The notes under the pieces were generated by a model. It was not told the origin of the DNA. It saw only the letters and a program-made list of their open reading frames with translations, and did not search any database. Positions 34,678 through 43,256 of a stretch of DNA of 64,000 nucleotides are shown here, piece after piece (the first letter of the stretch is position 1; each line of letters opens with the position of its first letter). A program made the translations under genes and the position numbers. Origin of the DNA: Sellimonas caecigallum (lineage in GTDB: Bacteria; Bacillota; Clostridia; Lachnospirales; Lachnospiraceae); contig NZ_VIRV01000004.1 in the NCBI RefSeq assembly GCF_019754295.1, forward strand, positions 62,001-126,000, given 5' to 3'.

Positions 34678-35928
34678 TTATGCACTTTCAGATTCTGTCT
34701 CTATATGCTCCGTCTTTGGAAGCCCCGTTCCATCCACAACTTCTTTTGTGATGATGCAGGTTTTCAGGCTCTCATCTGACGGTGCCCTATACATGATGTC
34801 CATCATAATATTTTCCATGATAGCACGCAGCCCTCTTGCCCCTGTCTTCCGTGCAATTGAGCGGTCTGCGATCGCCTCGAGGGCAGCCGTATCAAATTTC
34901 AGATCTACGCCATCAAGCTCGAGAAGTTTCTGATACTGCTTCACAATGGCACTCTTTGGCTCTGTCAATATCTTGATCAGGGCGTCACGATCCAGGGATT
35001 CGAGAGCCACAACGACAGGTACACGGCCCACGAACTCCGGAATCAACCCGTATTTTACAAGATCTTGAGGAAGAACCTGATTCAAAAGCCGATCAAGATT
35101 GTCTTCGTGTTTGGAAGCAATGTCTGCGTTGAATCCAATAGATTTCTGATCGATCCGCTTTTCGATGATCTTATCAATCCCTTCGAAAGCACCTCCGCAT
35201 ATGAACAGGATATTGGACGTATCGATCTGATACAGTTCCTGATGCGGATGTTTTCTGCCTCCCTGAGGAGGAACAGAAGCAATCGTCCCCTCTACAATCT
35301 TCAGGAGAGCCTGCTGCACACCTTCTCCAGATACATCCCTTGTTATGGATGGGTTTTCAGACTTTCTCGTGATCTTGTCAATCTCATCTATATAAATAAT
35401 ACCATACTCTGCCTTTTCAATATCTCCGTCCGCCGCCTGAATGATCTTGAGAAGAATGTTTTCTACATCTTCCCCGACATACCCGGCCTCTGTAAGTGTT
35501 GTGGCGTCCGCGATGGCAAACGGTACATTCAGTACTTTTGCAAGCGTCTGCGCAAGCAATGTCTTTCCGCTTCCGGTTGGTCCGAGCATCAGAATATTGC
35601 TTTTCTGCAGTTCCACGCCAAGGTCTTTCTCCGCTTTTATCCGTTTGTAATGGTTATAAACAGCTACGGAAAGTACTTTCTTGGCTTCTTCCTGTCCGAT
35701 CACATAATCATCCAGGAAACTTTTTATTTCCTCCGGCTTTAGCAGATTGATATCTGCAAGCCCGCTGTTTTCATTTTCATACTCGAATTCTTCTTCTATA
35801 ATCTCAGCGCAGATCTCGATACACTCATCACAAATATAAGCTCCATTCGGGCCTGCGATCAATTTTCTGACCTGGGACTGCGTCTTGTTACAGAAGGAAC
35901 ATCTCACTACATCTTCTTTTAAAGCCAT
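34678..35928 (-). CDS. clpX: ClpXP ATPase subunit ClpX
   Basis: ClpX is the AAA+ unfoldase that feeds substrates to ClpP. The 416-residue product has the N-terminal zinc finger ([15 protein letters not shown] then ICDECI), Walker [16 protein letters not shown], the pore loop GYVGEDVE, Walker [11 protein letters not shown], the IGF loop region and sensor 2 ([12 protein letters not shown]). The ATG follows GAGGTG. It lies 96 bases behind clpP, and that gap holds GC-rich and A/T hairpins and a TATAAT that might give some independent transcription. Confidence 0.97.
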   Translation of the reverse strand: MALKEDVVRCSFCNKTQSQVRKLIAGPNGAYICDECIEICAEIIEEEFEYENENSGLADINLLKPEEIKSFLDDYVIGQEEAKKVLSVAVYNHYKRIKAEKDLGVELQKSNILMLGPTGSGKTLLAQTLAKVLNVPFAIADATTLTEAGYVGEDVENILLKIIQAADGDIEKAEYGIIYIDEIDKITRKSENPSITRDVSGEGVQQALLKIVEGTIASVPPQGGRKHPHQELYQIDTSNILFICGGAFEGIDKIIEKRIDQKSIGFNADIASKHEDNLDRLLNQVLPQDLVKYGLIPEFVGRVPVVVALESLDRDALIKILTEPKSAIVKQYQKLLELDGVDLKFDTAALEAIADRSIARKTGARGLRAIMENIMMDIMYRAPSDESLKTCIITKEVVDGTGLPKTEHIETESESA

Positions 35929-36024
35929 TCTCGCACCTCATCTATTATACTTCCCGGTTTTCTGAACTTCTTAATCAGAAACACGGAAAGGGGATGCCCC
36001 ATCCGGGGACAGCCCCTGTTTCTT

Positions 36025-36606
36025 TTACCGGCTCGTGATGACCTCATCAATTAAACCGTATTCCTTTGCTGCCTCTGCAGACATAAAGTTATCTCTGTCT
36101 GTATCTTTTTCGATGGTCTCCAATGTCTGCCCTGTATTTGCTGCCAGAATCTCATTGAGTTTCCGGCGGGTTTTCAGAATATGTTCCGCTGCAATCTGGA
36201 TCTCTGTCGCCTGTCCCTGTGCACCGCCGAGCGGCTGATGGATCATGATCTCCGCATTCGGAAGCGCCAGTCTTTTTCCTTTTGTCCCGCCGGACAGCAG
36301 GAAAGAGCCCATACTTGCAGCCATGCCAATACAGATCGTGGACACATCACATTTAATGTACTGCATCGTATCATATATAGCAAGGCCTGCTGTCACAGAA
36401 CCTCCTGGACTGTTGATGTACAGATTGATGTCTTTGCCTGGATCTTCCGCCTCCAGAAACAGAAGCTGAGCTACGATCACACTCGCAGAAGCATCGTTCA
36501 CTTCTCCGTCCAGGAAAATGATCCTGTCTTTCAAAAGTCTTGAATAAATATCATAGGACCGTTCTCCGCGGCTTGTCTGTTCAATGACATAAGGTACTAA
36601 ACTCAT
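36025..36606 (-). CDS. clpP: ClpP protease subunit
   Basis: ClpP forms the 14-mer serine protease core used by ClpX. The 193-residue product has the catalytic Ser in [14 protein letters not shown] (about residue 97), His in MIHQPLGG (about 122) and Asp near residue 171 ([10 protein letters not shown]). N-terminal [20 protein letters not shown] is the axial-loop region. The ATG follows AAGGAGG, 26 bases behind tig. Confidence 0.98.
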   Translation of the reverse strand: MSLVPYVIEQTSRGERSYDIYSRLLKDRIIFLDGEVNDASASVIVAQLLFLEAEDPGKDINLYINSPGGSVTAGLAIYDTMQYIKCDVSTICIGMAASMGSFLLSGGTKGKRLALPNAEIMIHQPLGGAQGQATEIQIAAEHILKTRRKLNEILAANTGQTLETIEKDTDRDNFMSAEAAKEYGLIDEVITSR

Positions 36607-36632
36607 GTAATATGCCTCCTTATATTTGCCTC

Positions 36633-37919
36633 TTATTCTTCTACCGCATTATCTGTAAGGAATGTAACAGCTTCCTGAACAGCCATGTCCAGCTTCATCT
36701 GTTCTTTTTCCTTTTCTCCCATAAATTCTTTCAGCTTGTCAGCTTCCATCTTGTAAGCATCTGCCATCTTCTGGATTTCTTCGTCAAGCTTTTCATCGCT
36801 GATCACGATGTTTTCCGCCTTCACGATTGCTTCCAGAACAAGTCTTGTCTGGATTCTCTTTAATGCCTGCGGCTTTAATTCTTCCTGCATCTTTTCTGCT
36901 GTCATTCCTGTGAACTGGAAGTACTGTTCTACAGAAAGTCCCTGCTGGCTCAGTCTCTGCGCGAAGTCATTTGCCATCTGTCTTACTTCTGTATCGATCA
37001 TTGCATCCGGAATGTCCATCTGTGCATTTGCAACAGCTTCTTCTACCGCTTTGTCTTCCTGCTTTCTCTTTCCTTCAGCGATCTTCTGTTCTTTGATCTT
37101 TGCTTTTATGTCTGCCTTGAGTGCATCCAGTGTATCGAACTCAGAAATCTCTGATGCGAACTCGTCATCCAGTTCCGGAAGCTCTTTTGTCTTGATCTCG
37201 TGTACTGTACATTTGAACACAGCTTCTTTTCCTGCAAGCTCTGCTGCATGGTATTCTTCCGGGAATTTAACCTGTACTTCTTTTTCTTCCTCCAGGTTTG
37301 CTCCGATGAGCTGTTCTTCGAATCCAGGGATAAATGCTCCGGATCCGATCGTCAGCGGGTAGTTTTCTCCTTTTCCGCCTTCGAACGCCTCTCCGTCAAC
37401 AAATCCTTCGAAATCAAAAACGATTTCGTCTTTGTCCTGAACCGGACGGTCTGTCACAGATACTGTTCTTGCATTCTTTTCCTGTTCTTCAGCAAGTTTT
37501 GCATCGATCTCTTTCTGTGTCACACGGTTAGAGATCTTTTCCACTTTTAATCCTTTGTATTCGCCTAATGTTACTTCCGGTTTCAGAGCAACTTCAGCTG
37601 TGAAAATGAACGGTTTGCCCTTTTCGATCTGCACGATATCGATCTTCGGCTGAGACACGATATCCAGCCCTTCCTCATCGTACACTTTTCCGTATGCATC
37701 CGGGATCAGCTTATTTGCTGCATCATCATAGAATACTTCCGGTCCATACATCTTTTCGATCATCTGGCGCGGCACTTTCCCTTTTCGGAATCCCGGGATA
37801 CTGATGTTCTTTTTCTGTTTCAGATATGCTCCCTGGAGTGCTTTTTCCAGTTCTTCAGCGGAAACTTCAATGGTAAGTTTCGCCATATTGTGTTCCAGTT
37901 TCTCTACTTGTAAACTCAT
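36633..37919 (-). CDS. tig: Trigger factor
   Basis: Trigger factor is the ribosome-bound chaperone with peptidyl-prolyl isomerase activity. The 428-residue product has the ribosome-binding signature in [19 protein letters not shown] (about residues 40-58), the FKBP-like domain (about 150-245, with [19 protein letters not shown] and [13 protein letters not shown]), and the C-terminal helical substrate-binding arms. The ATG follows AGGAGG. It heads the tig-clpP-clpX-lon-engB-AI-2E run, all on one strand with short gaps. Confidence 0.97.
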   Translation of the reverse strand: MSLQVEKLEHNMAKLTIEVSAEELEKALQGAYLKQKKNISIPGFRKGKVPRQMIEKMYGPEVFYDDAANKLIPDAYGKVYDEEGLDIVSQPKIDIVQIEKGKPFIFTAEVALKPEVTLGEYKGLKVEKISNRVTQKEIDAKLAEEQEKNARTVSVTDRPVQDKDEIVFDFEGFVDGEAFEGGKGENYPLTIGSGAFIPGFEEQLIGANLEEEKEVQVKFPEEYHAAELAGKEAVFKCTVHEIKTKELPELDDEFASEISEFDTLDALKADIKAKIKEQKIAEGKRKQEDKAVEEAVANAQMDIPDAMIDTEVRQMANDFAQRLSQQGLSVEQYFQFTGMTAEKMQEELKPQALKRIQTRLVLEAIVKAENIVISDEKLDEEIQKMADAYKMEADKLKEFMGEKEKEQMKLDMAVQEAVTFLTDNAVEE

Positions 37920-38068
37920 TTACATTTCCTCCTAATTCTTGTCGTATATGCGAAAAGTCGGCAGACTTATCTACATTACACTCATTTCATGAGTATATCA
38001 TATAACTCTCAAGATTTCCAGCCCTTACATCACGTTTTTCCTATTTTCCGGCACAGAAATCCCTCTTT

Positions 38069-38734
38069 CTACTGGTTTAATTCATCAATACCAAGAAGCC
38101 GCTCTGTCAGTTTCGTGAAATCCTTTTCATCCACAGAGTAAACATTGCTGCTGTCTCCGGTCACTCTGAGAATAACTGTCTCTTTTCCCAAATATTTCAT
38201 GTTCAGATAACACTCCTCCAGAAGAGAATAAGCCTGATAGAGATAGTCGTTCTGCATCTGTGACTGGATTTCTTCCTCTGTCCCCTCGTATCCGCCATTT
38301 TGCGCACTTTTCTCGATGTCCTCGGACAGTTCCTTCAATTTTTCCACATAGGTTGGGAAGATATCAACCGGTTGGATTTCCACGGACACATCGTATTCTT
38401 TGTCTCCCGTTTTCTCCGATTTCTTCACATCATATTTCATAACGGAAAAAATCTCCTTTACCAACACCACATATTCATACACCGTGTAATCGCTTACCTC
38501 TTCATATCCCTCTGTCAGATAAGACAAGACAAAGTTTTCCACATTGCTTTCGTAATCCTGTTTGATCTCATACTCCGATACTCCCATGATTCTTGCCGCG
38601 TCAGCGAATTCTCCCTGGAACCGCTCGTCCAGAACTGCTCGGACATATCCCGCAGCGTCGAAATCTCCGCCACATGCTGACAAAAACAGAAAAAACGCGA
38701 GGATAACTGAGAAAATTCTTGTTTTTTTTGTCAT
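38069..38734 (-). CDS. Predicted lipoprotein, function unknown
   Basis: A 221-residue exported protein with a lipoprotein signal peptide: MTKKTRIFSV, hydrophobic ILAFFLFL, and lipobox LSAC with Cys21. The mature part is acidic, mostly helical and has no motif I recognise; it resembles the DUF5105/unknown-lipoprotein type often seen in Clostridia, but that is uncertain. The ATG at 38732-38734 follows AGGAGGTG; an in-frame ATG 69 bases earlier overlaps the upstream gene and would bury the signal peptide. It starts 34 bases after the DJ-1/PfpI gene stop. Confidence 0.82.
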   Translation of the reverse strand: MTKKTRIFSVILAFFLFLSACGGDFDAAGYVRAVLDERFQGEFADAARIMGVSEYEIKQDYESNVENFVLSYLTEGYEEVSDYTVYEYVVLVKEIFSVMKYDVKKSEKTGDKEYDVSVEIQPVDIFPTYVEKLKELSEDIEKSAQNGGYEGTEEEIQSQMQNDYLYQAYSLLEECYLNMKYLGKETVILRVTGDSSNVYSVDEKDFTKLTERLLGIDELNQ

Positions 38735-38768
38735 GGACACCTCCTGATGTCTTTTCTTTTTCATCCTT

Positions 38769-39326
38769 CTATGTCGTATACAGGATGGCTTGTCTGATCT
38801 CATCCGCCTTTTCTTTTCCGCTTAGAATTTCTACAAGTCTTAATGAAAAATCGAGTGCTCCACCGACTCCGCTCCCTGTAATAATCTTTCCGTCACAGAC
38901 AACAGGTGCATTTTGACAGATAGCTCCTTTCTCCTTGAGAAGCTCTCTCCTGCACGTGTGGCATGTAGCCTTTTTCCCGTCCAGAAACCCAAGTTCTGCC
39001 AAGATACCCGGCGCCGCACAAATCGCTGCCACATATTTTTTCTCTTCATTGAATCTTCTCAGTATTTTACAAAGTCCACTATGCCTGCGGAGATGATCCG
39101 CTCCCGGCAGTCCGCCAGGCAAGACGAGAAGATCCTGATCTTCAAAGTCCATATCCTCAAACACCTGATCCGTCTTCATTTCTATCCCGTGAGAAGAAAG
39201 AATCCACGGTCTTCCCATCACGGAAACGGTCGTCACATCCACTCCGCCTCTTCTTAACATATCAACAGCCATAAGGCCTTCTACTTCTTCCGTTCCGTCT
39301 GCAAAAAATACACATGCTTTTTTCAA
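38769..39326 (-). CDS. DJ-1/PfpI family protein
   Basis: A 185-residue member of the DJ-1/ThiJ/PfpI superfamily, related to glyoxalase III/deglycase and protease-like proteins. The nucleophile-elbow Cys lies in VAAICAAPGILAELG, the conserved Glu in FADGTEEVEG, and GGLPGADHLR precedes it. The start codon is TTG (39324-39326), eight bases behind a strong AAAGGAGG site, and no ATG fits better. The substrate is unknown. The closest common annotation is a YajL/DJ-1-like protein. Confidence 0.9.
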   Translation of the reverse strand: MKKACVFFADGTEEVEGLMAVDMLRRGGVDVTTVSVMGRPWILSSHGIEMKTDQVFEDMDFEDQDLLVLPGGLPGADHLRRHSGLCKILRRFNEEKKYVAAICAAPGILAELGFLDGKKATCHTCRRELLKEKGAICQNAPVVCDGKIITGSGVGGALDFSLRLVEILSGKEKADEIRQAILYTT

Positions 39327-39474
39327 TCTGTGATCCTCCTTTCCTGAACTGACTTGATTCTAGCAGACTCCTTACAAAATTGCAATATTTGCAGGATTTT
39401 TGCTTGTCGTGCCCTACTCCTTACCTTATAATCTACACTGTAGGAGCCAATTTGCTATTATAAGGAGGCTATTT

Positions 39475-39930
39475 ATGGAAATCGAACGCAAATATACTAT
39501 CCAGGACCTTTCTTTACTTCCATTCGATCTGGAAAAATGTCCGTACCACGAAATGGAACAAGGGTATCTCTCCACCAGCCCGGTTGTCAGGATTCGCCGC
39601 TCGGATAACGACTTTATCCTGACTTATAAATCAAGCGGTATGATGGTGCGGGAGGAGTACAATCTTCCCCTTACGCAGTCATCCTATGAACATCTCAAAA
39701 CCAAGATTGACGGCCGTCTCATCTCGAAACGCAGGTATCTGATTCCTTTGGAGGATGGGCTTACCGCAGAGCTTGATGTCTTTCAGGATGATCTTGCACC
39801 TCTCATCATTGTAGAAGTAGAGTTTCCAACAAAAGAGATGGCGGATGTTTTTACCCCACCGTCCTGGTTTGGGGAAGACGTTACCTTTTCTCCTTTATAT
39901 CACAACAGTACATTGAGCCAGCTTCCGTAG
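39475..39930 (+). CDS. CYTH domain phosphatase-like protein
   Basis: A 151-residue CYTH-domain protein; bacterial members are usually inorganic triphosphatases or related enzymes in a beta-barrel tunnel fold. The N-terminal EIERKYTI is the E-x-E-x-K signature. Further charged strands follow: VVRIRRSDNDFILTYKS, LISKRRYLI, and TAELDVFQDDLAPLIIVEVEF with the metal-binding acidic residues. The ATG at 39475 follows AAGGAGG; an in-frame start 75 bases upstream precedes the site. It is divergent from the DJ-1/PfpI gene. Substrate not fixed. Confidence 0.9.
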   Translation: MEIERKYTIQDLSLLPFDLEKCPYHEMEQGYLSTSPVVRIRRSDNDFILTYKSSGMMVREEYNLPLTQSSYEHLKTKIDGRLISKRRYLIPLEDGLTAELDVFQDDLAPLIIVEVEFPTKEMADVFTPPSWFGEDVTFSPLYHNSTLSQLP

Positions 39931-39979
39931 AGGCAACGTTCTGTTTCTTTTGTTTATTTTGCTATGATTCGTCACATAT

Positions 39980-40009
39980 CCGACAATTTTTCACAGAAAT
40001 TGTTATACT
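39980..40009 (+). promoter_or_regulatory. Promoter of the XRE regulator
   Basis: CCGACA (39980-39985), 18-base spacer and TATACT (40004-40009); the ATG follows 25 bases later with a TTGGAGG site. Confidence 0.6.
39983..40003. promoter_or_regulatory. Candidate operator of the XRE regulator
   Basis: ACAATTT-N7-AAATTGT is a perfect 7-bp inverted repeat overlapping the -35/-10 spacer of the promoter for the regulator downstream, a common place for autorepression. Confidence 0.45.
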
Positions 40010-40033
40010 ATTTCTAAAAATTGGAGGTATGCT

Positions 40034-40411
40034 ATGGCGAATTTACAGCTTGCAAAGAATCTTAAGACACTTCGTGAAAAACACAATTTAACACAGGTCG
40101 ATGTAAGCCGTATGCTGAATATCTCCAGGCAGGCATACTCTAATTACGAGCGCGCTGTACGCGAGCCAGACTTGACAACACTCATCTATTTTTCTGAATT
40201 TTATAAAATCACATTGGATGAGCTTATCCTTGGAAATCCTGGCAGCAGTCAGATCCGCGAGACTTTTCTCCCTTACGCGGAAGTGAAAGATCCTGTAACC
40301 AATCATTCTGTTTTTGTAAGCCAGGAGGAGCTTGAACTGATCATGGGCTACCGAAAGCGCAGTGTCGACGACCAAAGAATCATAAAACGGTTTCTTGATC
40401 TGGAACCGTAA
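40034..40411 (+). CDS. XRE family transcriptional regulator
   Basis: A 125-residue regulator with an N-terminal lambda-repressor-type helix-turn-helix (residues about 8-62: LKTLREKHNLTQVDVSRMLN then ISRQAYSNYERAVREP and LDELI). The C-terminal 60 residues are a short helical tail without a known sensor fold. A perfect inverted repeat overlaps its promoter and suggests autoregulation. The last codons lie next to a small hairpin and the IS91-like transposase gene; the stop is intact, so any insertion was behind the gene. Target genes are unknown. Confidence 0.88.
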   Translation: MANLQLAKNLKTLREKHNLTQVDVSRMLNISRQAYSNYERAVREPDLTTLIYFSEFYKITLDELILGNPGSSQIRETFLPYAEVKDPVTNHSVFVSQEELELIMGYRKRSVDDQRIIKRFLDLEP

Positions 40412-40438
40412 TAAAAAATAGGCTTCGCCTATTCAACT

Positions 40439-40469
40439 CCCCTGCCCCTCAATCATGAGGGGTTAGGGG
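40439..40469. repeat. GC-rich hairpin at the left side of the IS91-like element
   Basis: CCCCT-G-CCCCTCA-ATCA-TGAGGGG-TT-AGGGG folds into a 12-bp stem with small bulges. It lies 36 bases upstream of the transposase ATG and is a candidate origin/terminus structure for rolling-circle transposition. Confidence 0.65.
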
Positions 40470-40504
40470 TTTCCTTTTGTTACGTTTTCCTGCATAATAG
40501 TCTT

Positions 40505-41656
40505 ATGAATGTCTTACAAAAAATCTTTCTTGACCATTATGAAGAAATTTTATATACTCTCCATCCTAGAAATACTGAGGTGGAAAATATCGATAAGATG
40601 ATCAACTGCGGCGTTCCTTCTTTTGGCGGTGCTATGTACGCCTGCACTCACTGTGGGAACCTCAAGTTTGTCCCTTTTCGCTGTCACAGCCGCTTTTGTC
40701 CCACCTGTGGCAATAAATATGCCATGGAGCGCACTACCAGCATGTCCTTTAAGCTCGTCAATGTCCAGCACCGTCATTGTGTTTTTACCATTGATGAGAA
40801 TCTCCGCAACTTTTTTCTTCAGGATCGCTCTCTCCTGAACTGTCTCTTCCATTCCGTCTCCAGTGTCATTTCCCGTATGTTTTTCAAGCTCAACCGCGCC
40901 AAACATTTCACTCCCGGATATATCATGGTCCTCCATACTTTTGGCAGAGATCTTAAGTGGAATCCTCACATCCACTGTCTTCTTTCTGAAGGCGGTTACA
41001 GTGATGACGGCTTCTGGCGTCATGTCAAACATTTCAACTATAACTATCTCCGTAATGCGTTCCGCACCGCTCTGCTCAATGAACTGGAAGACAGGATCGG
41101 TCCCTCTTTCAAAAAAGTGAAAGCCCAATGTTACACCCGGCATAAACAGGGCTTTTATGTCCATGCCAAACCCAATCTTTGTGATCCCAATGTCGTTGCG
41201 AAATACATTGGGCGCTACCTTGGCAGACCCGTTATCGCTACCTCCAGGATTGACCGCTATGATGGAGATACCGTTACTTTCCACTATAACCGCCATGAAG
41301 ATGATCAGTATGTGGAAGAAACCTTACCTGTCATGGATTTCATCAAACGTCTCATCCGTCACATCCCGGAAAAACATTTTAAAATGATCCGCTACGGCGG
41401 TCTGTATGCAAGACATCGCAAGATGGATTCGAAACTGCACCGTGTCATTTCAAAAGAAAAACACAGGATCTACCGCAGTTTCACTCAATGGAGGACTTGC
41501 ATCCTCCTCTCCTTCGGTTATGACCCTCTGCATTGTCCGAATTGTAATCATAAAATGGAGCTTCTTGAGCTCTATTACAACCACAAGCGCGTACCTCTCG
41601 AAGAACTGTACGAGAAAGCCATGTCCAAATCTCGTGGAATGCGTTCCTCTGCATAG
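40505..41656 (+). CDS. IS91 family transposase (HUH, two tyrosines)
   Basis: A 383-residue rolling-circle transposase. The N-terminal zinc finger is visible as CTHC (residues about 47-50) and CHSRFCPTC (about 59-67). The HUH motif is HIH in GRDLKWNPHIHCLLSEGG, and the two catalytic tyrosines appear spaced by four in VAKYIGRYLGRP. A further zinc-like CPNC appears near the C terminus. The gene is full length and uninterrupted, so it may be active. The ATG at 40505 has no strong ribosome site, which is common for transposases. It is followed by a 58-residue acidic frame. Confidence 0.93.
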   Translation: MNVLQKIFLDHYEEILYTLHPRNTEVENIDKMINCGVPSFGGAMYACTHCGNLKFVPFRCHSRFCPTCGNKYAMERTTSMSFKLVNVQHRHCVFTIDENLRNFFLQDRSLLNCLFHSVSSVISRMFFKLNRAKHFTPGYIMVLHTFGRDLKWNPHIHCLLSEGGYSDDGFWRHVKHFNYNYLRNAFRTALLNELEDRIGPSFKKVKAQCYTRHKQGFYVHAKPNLCDPNVVAKYIGRYLGRPVIATSRIDRYDGDTVTFHYNRHEDDQYVEETLPVMDFIKRLIRHIPEKHFKMIRYGGLYARHRKMDSKLHRVISKEKHRIYRSFTQWRTCILLSFGYDPLHCPNCNHKMELLELYYNHKRVPLEELYEKAMSKSRGMRSSA

Positions 41657-41696
41657 CATTGTTGTGATATAATCCTCTCAAAGGAGGACGATTACC

Positions 41697-41873
41697 ATGA
41701 GCTTAAATACAGAGGAACTGCGCAAAAAATATATAGAAAATCCACCGGAAGGGATGACATCTGAGGACATTCGCCAAATGAGCGAGGATGACCTTCTGGA
41801 TATGGACTATTTTCTAAATGAAGACGACCCTTTTGACGATCTGTTTGGAGAAGAAGGTTTTTATATCTTCTAA
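41697..41873 (+). CDS. Small acidic protein behind the transposase
   Basis: A 58-residue frame: it opens MSLNTEELRKKYIENPPEG and ends with DDPFDDLFGEEGFYIF, with 17 acidic residues or so against few basic ones. The ATG at 41697-41699 has a perfect AAAGGAGG site, much stronger than the transposase's own. It is 40 bases behind the transposase stop and inside the presumed element. I do not recognise a family; helix-rich and soluble. It may be an accessory protein of the element, or a resident gene that the element landed beside. Confidence 0.65.
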   Translation: MSLNTEELRKKYIENPPEGMTSEDIRQMSEDDLLDMDYFLNEDDPFDDLFGEEGFYIF

Positions 41874-41908
41874 ACTCTAACCATCGTCCTGTTGTCATGT
41901 TCATTTCT

Positions 41909-41948
41909 CTGCTGTTCTAACATATGTTCGATCAGCAGGGCTTCTTTT
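41909..41948 (+). terminator. Hairpin and T-run at the right side of the IS91-like element
   Basis: CTGCTG (41909-41914) and CAGCAG (41933-41938) enclose a second palindrome AACATATGTT, followed by GGCTTCTTTTTTT. Probable terminator of the small gene and possible end structure of the element. Confidence 0.6.
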
Positions 41949-41982
41949 TTTCCTTATCCAAAACCGGAATTTCCTATAAAGT

Positions 41983-42016
41983 AAAAAAGAATCCTGGTTT
42001 TCCAGGATTCTTTTTA
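41983..42016. terminator. Bidirectional terminator after lysC
   Basis: AGAATCCTGG-TTTT-CCAGGATTCT is a perfect 10-bp stem (41988-42011) flanked by A6 and T5, so it can end both the lysC transcript (minus) and any plus-strand transcript from the element. Confidence 0.88.
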
Positions 42017-42038
42017 TTGCGGTAAATTCCCCCGTCTT

Positions 42039-43247
42039 TTAATCGTTCAGTCCAAATCCGTCATGGATTGCAACCATCGCTTTATCTGTATCTTTTTCAT
42101 CGATCAGAACTGTGATGCGGATTTCAGATGTAGAAATCATGTTGATATTTATATTCGAGTTAAACAAAGACTCAAACATCTTTGCCGCAACCCCTGGATT
42201 ACTCAGCATTCCAGCCCCTACGATAGAGACTTTTGACACGTTTGTGTTGTATGTGACCTCTTTGATCGTGAGGGCTTCTTTTTTCTCTTCCAGAATCTGC
42301 AACGTCTCTTTCAGATCATCTTCCGATACGGTAAAGGAAATATCTTTTGTCCCGTCACGACCTACCGACTGAAGGATAATGTCCACGTTGATGTTTCTTT
42401 TGGCCAGGGTATTAAAGATCTTAAATGCGATCCCCGGTTTATCTGCCACTCCCATGGCAGAGATTCTAGCTGTATTTCTGTCGGCTGCCACACCGGTAAT
42501 TAACATTTTTTCCATTTTTACTACCTCCTTGACTACGGTACCTTCCTCTGATGTAAGGCTGGAACGTACTACCAGCTCCACCCCATATTTTTTCGCCATT
42601 TCCACTGATCGGTTGTGAAGCACCTTCGCCCCGGAAGTGGCAAGCTCCAGCATTTCATCATACATGATCTCATCGATTTTTCGGGCATTTTTTACAATCC
42701 GGGGATCTGCTGTGTAGACCCCGTCCACATCCGTATAAATCTCACACTTATCAGCATGAAGCGCAGCCGCAAGGGCAACTGCTGTCGTATCAGACCCTCC
42801 CCTTCCGAGCGTCGCATAGTCATCGTATTTATTGACTGCCTGGAATCCCGTCACAATGACAATCTTTCTCTCTTCCAGTTCATGGAATATTCTGTCTGTA
42901 TCAATCCGTTTAAACCTCGCATTGCCGTAACGAGCTGTCGAATGCATTCTGACCTGGAATGCATTGAGAGAGATGGCCGGGATGTCCATCTCATGCATCG
43001 CCATTGCCATCAATGATACTGATACCTGTTCCCCCGTCGTAAGGAGCATATCCAGTTCCCTTTTCGGTGCGTTTGGGTTGATGGATCTTGCCAGCTCCAA
43101 AAGTTCATCTGTTGTATCTCCCATAGCTGAAAGTACGACTACGATATCATTTCCCTTTTTGTAATCTTCAATGCAGCGCCTTGCCACATTGAAGATCCGT
43201 TCTCTGTTTGCCACAGAGCTTCCTCCGAATTTCTTTACTATCAGCAT
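42039..43247 (-). CDS. lysC: Aspartate kinase
   Basis: Aspartate kinase phosphorylates aspartate, the entry step to lysine, threonine and methionine. The 402-residue monofunctional enzyme has KFGGSSVANRERI at the N terminus, GRGGSDTTAVALAAAL in the kinase core and two C-terminal ACT domains (about residues 265-402, with VSIVGAGMLSNPGVAAKMFES) that bind feedback amino acids. The ATG follows TAGGAGGAAA, nine bases behind the putative homoserine kinase. It is last in a threonine-directed gene run, so threonine-sensitive regulation is likely but not shown. Confidence 0.95.
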   Translation of the reverse strand: MLIVKKFGGSSVANRERIFNVARRCIEDYKKGNDIVVVLSAMGDTTDELLELARSINPNAPKRELDMLLTTGEQVSVSLMAMAMHEMDIPAISLNAFQVRMHSTARYGNARFKRIDTDRIFHELEERKIVIVTGFQAVNKYDDYATLGRGGSDTTAVALAAALHADKCEIYTDVDGVYTADPRIVKNARKIDEIMYDEMLELATSGAKVLHNRSVEMAKKYGVELVVRSSLTSEEGTVVKEVVKMEKMLITGVAADRNTARISAMGVADKPGIAFKIFNTLAKRNINVDIILQSVGRDGTKDISFTVSEDDLKETLQILEEKKEALTIKEVTYNTNVSKVSIVGAGMLSNPGVAAKMFESLFNSNININMISTSEIRITVLIDEKDTDKAMVAIHDGFGLND

Positions 43248-43256
43248 AATTTCCTC

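Larger units (their letters stand above)
40417..41938 (+). mobile_element. IS91-like insertion sequence (approximate limits)
   Basis: The region contains a Y2/HUH transposase gene, a small acidic reading frame behind it, a hairpin at each side and no long terminal inverted repeats, as expected for IS91-type elements that move by rolling circle. Left side: AATAGGC-TTC-GCCTATT (40417-40433) and a second hairpin (40439-40469). Right side: CTGCTG/CAGCAG hairpin (41909-41938) with a T-run behind it. Exact ends cannot be fixed without an empty-site comparison; the limits are chosen at the outer hairpins. Confidence 0.45.

Noticed and set aside
40550-41296. A 248-codon minus-strand frame inside the transposase
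   Set aside because: Antisense to the transposase with no ribosome site or family motif.
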